Program-made: the position numbers and the translations under genes
Shown: positions 57,452 through 64,000 of the stretch, piece by piece
How the letters are laid out: each line of letters opens with the position of its first letter
Numbering within the stretch: position 1 is the stretch's first letter
Origin: Cryptomeria japonica
Taxonomy: Eukaryota > Streptophyta > Pinopsida > Cupressales > Cupressaceae
NCBI RefSeq assembly: GCF_030272615.1
Contig: NC_081413.1
Location: 160,020,849 to 160,084,848, forward strand
Length of the DNA stretch: 64,000 nucleotides
Direction: 5' to 3'
The notes under the pieces: model-generated
The model's input: only the letters and a program-made list of their open reading frames with translations
What the model was told of the DNA's origin: nothing
The model's database searches: none

Positions 57452-58515
57452 AATGTATGAGGTATGCGATTAGTATATTATCTATTTAATATTGATTTCT
57501 TGATAGATTTTTTTTTACATAATTAATTCATTATGTTTTGAATTATAATGCCATTACATAATTAATTCATGATGCACCTTTTAATATGGAGATGGAGATA
57601 GGGAGAGTGACTATTTATGTGACATTTTTTAAACTTTGTGTTTATTTATGGAATTTGGATTGTTTATTAGCTATGTGATGGATTACATGTTTATGATGAT
57701 ACATGTGACATTTTTTGAACTTTGTGTTTATTTATAAAATGTGGATTGTTTATTACCTATGTGATGGATGGTGATTTATGATACATATGTGATGGATTAC
57801 ATGTTTATGATGACACATATGTGATGCTAATTATTATGCTCAATTACATATATGATGATACATCATGGGATTCTTATGATGCTTATGATACGTATGTATT
57901 TATTGTTTATCAACTTACAAATGTAATGCTTAAGATGCTCAATTGATGGTGTTGATTTTATGTATAGTCCTTGTGTGATGCTATCACCCTTGGTGAGAAT
58001 AGGCCATTGACTATATACATTGTCAACCATTTAGTTGAGGATCCTACATAGTCTACATAAAGTGAAGGTAAGGAATTAAAAAAATTATAATTATTTTGAT
58101 GACAACATCTTTTTATTATTTAATACTCTTTTTGTCTACAAAGTTCATGTTGTTCATGTTGTGTACTATGTAATTTTTAGCTAACATAAGATAATTGAAT
58201 TACATGTGCAGGAACCTGAACCCCTTTGACGAGGATCCTGCATAGTCTCATGGATGGACAGGTATAACTAGTCAATACACCCTATAGAAAAAATTTATTT
58301 TTTAAAAATTACTTGGAAAACAAACTTCCTCAGTTTTTCAAACCTCGACATTAGCAACAAATCTAATACAGTTATCAACACTTGAGGCCCTAGTTGGACT
58401 TATTCAAATTTTAATCCCAAAATAAACTTTAGGGCCGACTTCTTTATCAACATTACCCTCATTTGCAAAATTTCTCTCTCATTACCAATTAACTCTCTCA
58501 TTTGATGGAGTGCAG
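57452..58515. other. Spacer between the two CACTA genes
   Basis: About 1 kb, AT-rich. Two short similar segments with GAGGATCCTACATAGTCTA (about 58036) and GAGGATCCTGCATAGTCTC (about 58229), each followed by a GT-type donor context, may be small non-coding or degenerate exons of the second gene. The acceptor TGCAG at 58511-58515 opens the SET exon. Confidence 0.5.
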
Positions 58516-59286
58516 GTACCCCCAAATAGGTATTTGTCAGATGTGTCTTCCTTGAGTGAGGGAAATGCAGGAATAGAAAATGAAAGTGAGACATGCAGTA
58601 GGTCTACAATAGGGAGATCAACAAGAGGTCAAAAGATTAGAAGAAAATTCAATAAATGCATGAAATTTTTTGTTGCTCAAGGGAGGTCATGTTCTTATGA
58701 TGATGAGACCAAAGGTGACATTAAGGTGCCATTGAGGTACACAAATATACATAAACAATGGGCGCCCAAAGAACTTCCTCCAATAAACACTGATTTTTGT
58801 GTTAACAATAGGATATATCGCATAGCACCTTCGTCATTACATGGTTTCGGCCTATTTTCCATGGACGACATAAAGGTTTGTTACAACAAAGTTGCTGAAT
58901 TGATGGAGTTTGTCAGAACTTGTTACAATTACAATAATTGGACGCAGATTGTTTGATATAAAAAAAGTATGCATAGGTATGCACTGTTAGCAAATTATAT
59001 ACAACAGAAAGATAATGATCAAAGTAAACGAGTGGCTGTATACATTGATGGTCAGCCAAAAACAACAGGGAATATTGCAAGTTTTATAAATAGTACATGA
59101 CTTGGGTCAACTAATAAACAACCCAATTGCATATTTGAGGCGCGTAAGGGAAATCATGTATTCATATGTGCGATAAAATCAATAAGAGTAGGTGAAGAGA
59201 TTCTAATTGATTACAGTTTGAATTGTATAGATACAAACAAAGTTAATATCATGGGGGTGGTACGTACTATATACCATTTAAATTAA
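58516..59286 (+). pseudogene. SET-domain exon of the second CACTA gene (two in-frame TGA)
   Basis: A SET domain transfers methyl groups from S-adenosylmethionine to lysine in canonical family members. After a basic N-terminal part (TRGQKIRRKFNKCMKFF) one frame carries NRIYRIAPSSLHGFGLFSMD (HGFGLF at 58840-58857, the start motif that binds the cofactor), VAVYIDGQ, NIASFINST (59071-59097), KQPNC (ending 59130), GNHVFICAIKSIRVGEEILI and DYSLN (ending about 59223). These match SET landmarks 'hG.GlF', 'R.iNHs..PNc' and 'GeEl..dY', in order and with normal spacing. The Asn-His-Ser motif is altered (INST). TGA at about 58954 and 59098 both fit Arg CGA to TGA. Its methyltransferase activity, if any, was lost with the stops. 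Alternative explanation: an unrelated host SET gene fragment captured between CACTA exons. Confidence 0.72.
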
Positions 59287-59398
59287 CCAACCTCCAATTA
59301 ATGAATCCAATATACCATTTTATTATGAAGTTTTTTTGCTAAGTTTATTGGTTTAATTTCGCTAATGTTTTTAATATTTTTTCTTTGTCACAAGGCAA

Positions 59399-60560
59399 CA
59401 TGGATCCATCACATAGCGCAGACAGGGATGTAGGTCGCGACACTTCTACCGAGAAGGTAAACCTCATTATAATTGTACAAATTAGATAGAAGCAAACTGT
59501 TAAATTATTATGTTCTTTTTTTGAGTGATTTAGACTAATTTTGTAATTGTTAATGATATTCTTGACACTGATGGATGTTCAGGGAAAAAGAAAGGGAGCT
59601 ATAGTACCTGAGCACCTCTCTAGGGATGTGGACTCAACAAGATTAAGTGATGATGACCCTAAAAATTCTACACACCCTATAGAATTCATTAAAAAACCTC
59701 TTAGAAAAATTAGTAAATAGATTGTTTCTTTGGCAGTCATGCATCCTATGACTAATGAGATACAAGAGAGGGTGCAAGTATTGATTCAAAAAATAGAAAA
59801 CTTGCAAGTCAGCAATAATGAAAGCTTTAATTATAACAAAAGTTCAATAATGGTTTATATTTTATTCTCTTTTATGTCATTAACTAAAATATGTATGTGT
59901 CATTTTTACAGCAATTTATGTGCCCTCATGAAAGTGGTGGCCATGATCAGGGTGTTGCAAGTACTTTAGGTGATGATGATTTTCTTGGATTATTGCTTGC
60001 TTGTCTTATCCCTTTGAGTACCCAAAACACATCATACTTGATACTATCAATGTTCATAATAAAGGTTCATCCTTGTTTACAATTCTTGCACTTTTCATAT
60101 ATTTAATGTTTGATATATTTAATGTATTATTCTTCAGGTGTTGTCAATGTTCTTGTGCAAATGTTGTCGTTGCCTCATAAGAGGTTAGCCCCATTTGTAT
60201 AGCTGACTACAATATCAGCAACACGTAGCATGCAAACATCCTCTAATGCACGTCATATTGGCCTGCCTACTGTTGGTAGATCCCTCTTTTTCTCTATCTT
60301 ATGTTATGTGTTTATTTCCCTTCAAGCGTTCTTTCTTGAAGGCATTTCACAGTGGATTCATTTTCTGTAGGAGGAGATGCACATGAGGATGCACCAGAGG
60401 TGACTACTACTGATAACATAGCATCATTTCCTAGATATTCTTGTATTGCTAGTATGGGAATGTTGCAGGCCACATTGGTGGTGATCGACGAAGAAATTAT
60501 TCCCTTAAAGATACAGAAGGTTCCAAGTACTTTAAAATTATTATTATATATAGTCTAATT
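59399..60560 (+). pseudogene. Possible middle exons of the second CACTA gene
   Basis: Short open stretches bounded by GT-AG-like sites: 59402-59456 (MDPSHSADRDVGRDTSTEK, then GTAAAC), about 59580-59750 (GKKKGAIVPEHLSRDVDSTR), about 59910-60065 (FMCPHESGGHDQGVASTLGD) and about 60371-60520 (GDAHEDAPEVTTTDNIASFP, IDEEIIPLKIQK). No domain recognised. Their order and strand match the neighbouring SET and Transposase_24-like parts, so they are probably linker exons. Confidence 0.45.
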
Positions 60561-60835
60561 GTAATTTAATTTATGATCACTCATTTTGGACTAATGATCC
60601 CATGAATTTTTTGCAGGAAATGATATTTTCTATAAATATCTTAGTGACATTGCATTGCAGATATTTGGGCCCACCATATGTAAAAGGTGGTACATCATAT
60701 GTGAACTAACCCTAATTCACTATTTTGATTTTATATCATTGCTAGAATATTTTTCTTTTGATCCATTTCTTGAACTATAATAAATGTAGCTTCAGATCAT
60801 TTCTGAATCTAACAGGTTTGTTTTTGCTTTAAAAG

Positions 60836-62232
60836 GTGGAATGACCAAGAAAAAAGGTTAAGAGATGAATCGACAAACCAAATGGTTGAGTGGTTTGGAA
60901 ATGACACCTTTGACAAAACCAAGCTTCTTGAAAAAGATGGCACATATCTAAAGTATGTGAGGGACCAATACAAGACCCATTTAGAGAATTGAAAGGAAAA
61001 AAAGAAATACACCACTAGACGCCAAAAGAAGGTACGAGATACTATTTAAGAATGTAATTATGTACTAATTAATTACTCTTTATATTTATATAATCTAACA
61101 TATTTTAAACTTTTTATAGACTAAGTGACACATCAAAAGAAATCAAGGCAAGACAAGAAAAGCACAGGCAACACAAACTCAGCTTTGGTGGTTATATGAA
61201 ACTTGTTGCACGAATTGTAAGTATCTAATGTAAATGAAATATTGCATCAAAATATTAATAAATTGCAAATGATTTTTTTTTAATCAAACAATGCAAGCAA
61301 AATTCACGATACCAAACAAAAATGCAGGGCTTTGAATTCAATAGAGTGCCCACAGAAGATGACAAGAGAATTGCCTACCAGCAAGGCTATACACCTGTGG
61401 CTGATCGGCTACGAGAATTGAGTGGGCATACACAATATTTGAGTGCATCTGTCACATAGGTAAATATGCTAAATGGAAATTGTTTCAAATTGAATACTTT
61501 ACCAATGATCTAATTGATTTTGAGTTCCAACATAAAGTGACTATATTTGTTTTAAATAAGCAAGCAATGATAACAATGTGCATGACATTGGAATGCAACC
61601 TGCTAATTGTGAAACACCACCTACACATGAAGGTCTGGATGTGCATCCCAGTAGTGGAGGTATTCATTTTCTATTAAAATTTAAAATTAAACATTTTAAT
61701 TTGTAATTAGAGTAGCAGTTAATGTAACCATTTTTGTTAATATTTTAGAGCATGTAGTCGGTGGTGACCAAGTGGAGCATGATCTGGGTACACAACATCA
61801 AGAATGTGATGTTCCCCAATCAGACAAAGAGGACCATTGTTATTCCTTTAAACAAATATAATTGCAATTGGTGTTCAACATTAATGTAACCTTTAGTATT
61901 TCAACTCTAGATGATCTAGAGGGTGTTCAACATGTTGAGGTTGAGGCTAGACAAAATGATGTGGCCCCATCAGGTAAAGAGCACAATAGTTATGTTCTCT
62001 AAATTAATGAAATACTTGTAACAATAATAAAAAATGTTTTGAATTTAATCCATTTCTTTGTTATTGTAGAGGACCCCCCTTCACTTCAGTGTCCTCATCC
62101 TCAGTATAGGACTAGGCATACATCGAGATCATGAGCAGAGGGCGAAACAACTACAGAGGGGGGAATGATGAAGAAACCGATGTTCCACTTAGTCTTTTCA
62201 TAGCTTCAAAGAAAAAACAAAAAAAGAAATGA
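60836..62232 (+). pseudogene. Transposase_24-like C-terminal part of the second CACTA gene
   Basis: Exon ending at 61031 reads RWNDQEKRLRDESTNQMVEW, TYLKYVRDQYKTHLEN, then a stop at the expected Trp, KEKKKYTTRRQKK. The next exon (from 61120) reads SDTSKEIKARQEKHRQHKLS and FGGYMKLVARI before GTAAGT. This resembles the plant Transposase_24 / En-Spm second-protein pattern (W.....  'S...K.NR.....HT.G...' with basic spacing). Further exons: GFEFNRVPTEDDKRIAYQQG (about 61328) and a C-terminal part (about 62070-62232) with a Lys-rich end KKKQKKK and TGA. Homology is weak and read by eye. Confidence 0.55.
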
Positions 62233-62869
62233 TTGTAATCTACCTTATTTGATAATGACTGATTTTTATGTGTTAATGAATATAATTATGTGCTAATTAA
62301 TGGTTAAGAATGATATGTGTTAATTAATATTGATGAATGTTGTGTGTTAATCAATGTTATGTGTTAATGAACATTATGTGATATTAATGAATGAATGTTA
62401 TATTTTATTAATGGTAGAAAGAATGAATGAATGAATGTTATAAGATGCTAACAAGGAATTTAGAGTGATGTTAGGGGGGGGAGGGGCCAAATGATTTTCC
62501 ACCTTCACGTGGTTGGCTCTGTTAAGAAGAGAATATTAAACTATTCTCAAAACCAAGCGGAGCTCAACAAGATAACACACTTTTCAATATTTCATTATGT
62601 TGCACAATTAATCTTATTGAATAATGTATATTGAATCTTAATTGCAGGGTCCAACAGAGCCAACATGAACAACAACACCACAAGTTGTTGGGTATAATGA
62701 ACTCCCATATTGTCTTGTATGTACACTAACAGTATGAGTTTGTTCTAGTGTTGATATCCATGGCGGGACTGCAAAAGTTATGAATATGCCTCATCCTTGT
62801 AAGTTTTTTTATTACTTTTCATTTTCTTTATCATTTTGTTACTTCATGAATGAGATGTGTATATGGTGA
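62233..62869. other. DNA right of the CACTA genes, with a 12-bp inverted repeat pair
   Basis: Expected to hold the 3' end of the CACTA element; none recognised. GTTGGCTCTGTT (62512-62523) and its exact reverse complement AACAGAGCCAAC (62653-62664) lie 129 bp apart. A short GAAT tetranucleotide run is at about 62411-62437. Confidence 0.5.
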
Positions 62870-63641
62870 AAATGGATACAAATAATAACGATATTGAAAG
62901 GCTAAATGAATTCAACCACAAAACCCTAGCCTAACAACAACAAAGATCCACCATAACATATGAAGATTACCCAAGACAATGCAAATCAAATGAAATCACA
63001 AAGATTATACCATCACATATCCAATAGGGTCTGGATCTCCATTCTTCCTATCTCCATTGATCTTGCTTGATATATTTGCTCTCAGATTTTATATGCACAA
63101 GAGCTCAACAAAGAACAGAATGTGGTTGCAAGTAGGATCGTAGTGTAGTCAAGTCATTAAGATCATTGATTAGAATGCATAGAACAATTAGGGTTTGATA
63201 ATGAAGGAAGCATCTCCTTATATAGAAGACACTATATGAAATGGAGGGATAAGATTGAGAGGTGTAAAAGGAGGTCGACTATGATTAGAGAGTAGGTAAA
63301 AGAAATAATAAAATAATGAAAGGGGTAGGTAGTGTATGAATTAAGAGATGAATGACATGTGTCATGGGTAGAAAAGGTTAATGAATTAATTAAATATAAA
63401 AAGATTTATTTAATTAATAGAAGAAGTGGGATAATTAAATAAATAAGATATTTATTTAATTTAGGAAAAGGATAATTTAAATAAATAAATGTATTTATTT
63501 AAATGAGAAATAAGGCTAGAAGAGGATAAATGAATTAATTAAATAAATAAAGATTTATTTAATTAATAGAAGAATTAGGCTTAAATAATTAAATAAATAA
63601 AATATTTATTTAATTAGACTAGACAATTTTGGGTGTCTACA
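62870..63641 (-). repeat. 3' LTR of a Ty3-like element (minus strand), left edge approximate
   Basis: On the minus strand a polypurine run AAAGAGGGGCAAAA is followed at 63641 by TGTAGACACCCAAAATTGTC, a well-formed LTR start. The LTR runs left through a palindrome-rich AT stretch (63378-63616). Its left edge is not fixed; a change of character near 62870 is my guess. Confidence 0.6.
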
Positions 63642-64000
63642 TTTTGCCCCTCTTTGAGACAATGCGGCTTGTCGCATTGTTTCAAAGAAGATAAGATGAA
63701 CTAATACAGAGTTGCCCCAAGATGGGAATGACATGCCCCCTCGAGAGATTGGTTGAAAATGCCTGAAAAGATCATAGACAATCTCTCGATAAGAAAGATG
63801 GGATAGAATGGACTAACCGGATAAAGTGATAGAGTCACGGGATAATGAAGACTGACTTGGGAAACGAGGGCTAGGGCTAGGGTAGTCTATAAGATAGACC
63901 ACGGGGGAAAAATACATCCTCATTGTCATCTACACAACCATGAGAGCAGATTGTAGAGCAAAAATAGAGTAGCAGTAGTCAGCAGTGATGTCCTTCATTC
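63642..64000 (-). mobile_element. 3' internal end of the same Ty3-like element, running off the right edge
   Basis: Contains the polypurine tract (63642-63656) and, next to it, a strong hairpin (63652-63687). The remaining 310 bp are non-coding 3' untranslated sequence; pol would lie beyond 64000. Assignment to Ty3 rests only on the LTR start and polypurine tract style. Confidence 0.5.

Larger units (their letters stand above)
53195..62232 (+). mobile_element. CACTA (En/Spm) DNA transposon, decayed, ends not found
   Basis: Two intron-containing gene regions in the same direction: a TNP2-like transposase (53195-57451) and a second gene region with a SET domain and a Transposase_24-like part (58516-62232). 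This two-gene layout is typical of plant CACTA elements. The coordinates given are those of the coding regions, not of the element ends, because no CACTA terminal repeat was found on either side. Stop codons in several exons show that it is inactive. Confidence 0.82.

Noticed and set aside
57104-57473. Open frames coding poly-Ile/Thr on the minus strand and poly-Met/Val on the plus strand
   Set aside because: They are shifted or reverse readings of the GAT/GGT microsatellite within the transposase frame.
52249-62869. Search for CACTA terminal inverted repeats to fix the element ends
   Set aside because: No matching CACTA-type termini or 3-bp target duplication could be seen by eye on either side, so no ends are claimed.

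Overview
This is plant nuclear DNA made almost entirely of transposable elements. I found no host gene I could defend, no tRNA, rRNA or CRISPR array. Introns of GT-AG type, initiator-Met-tRNA primed copia elements, a CACTA transposon and a LINE ORF1 with a DUF4283-like domain all point to a land plant. The density of old, nested, full-length LTR elements fits a very large genome such as a gymnosperm, but that last step is inference.

Layout. 1-2182: 5' end of a minus-strand copia element (CopA: LTR plus gag N-terminus) running off the left edge. 2183-2336 and 9459-11316: one ancient LTR-like repeat (A), split by a complete plus-strand copia element, CopB (2337-9458). 11317-16429: minus-strand Ty3-like gag without pol, carrying a 521-bp tandem duplication and interrupted by a truncated LINE (about 14300-15966). 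18104-24968: CopC, an LTR element with a perfect target duplication (TATGT), a four-knuckle gag remnant and a roughly 1,055-codon reading frame that is not pol. 27166-33881: CopD, a complete minus-strand copia element with perfect target duplication (GACCT). 34278-36269: repeat B, the partner of repeat A. 36270-42954: unassigned DNA with several local repeats. 42955-49576: CopE, plus-strand copia with a truncated 3' LTR. 50735-52243: solo LTR of the CopA family with target duplication GGGAC. 53195-62232: a CACTA (En/Spm) transposon with an intron-containing TNP2-like transposase and a second gene region that carries a SET domain. About 62870-64000: 3' LTR and 3' internal end of a minus-strand Ty3-like element running off the right edge.

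How it fits together. Repeats A and B are in the same orientation and flank the Ty3-like gag, so the simplest reading is one old gag-only element spanning about 2183-36269 into which CopA, CopB, the LINE, CopC and CopD later inserted. Removing the insertions leaves roughly 2-kb LTRs around about 7.6 kb of internal DNA. All coding regions are decayed except the CopA gag fragment. Decay is dominated by CAG to TAG and other C-to-T (or G-to-A) nonsense changes, as expected of heavily methylated DNA. The two most unusual items are the CopC non-pol reading frame and the SET domain inside the CACTA element.
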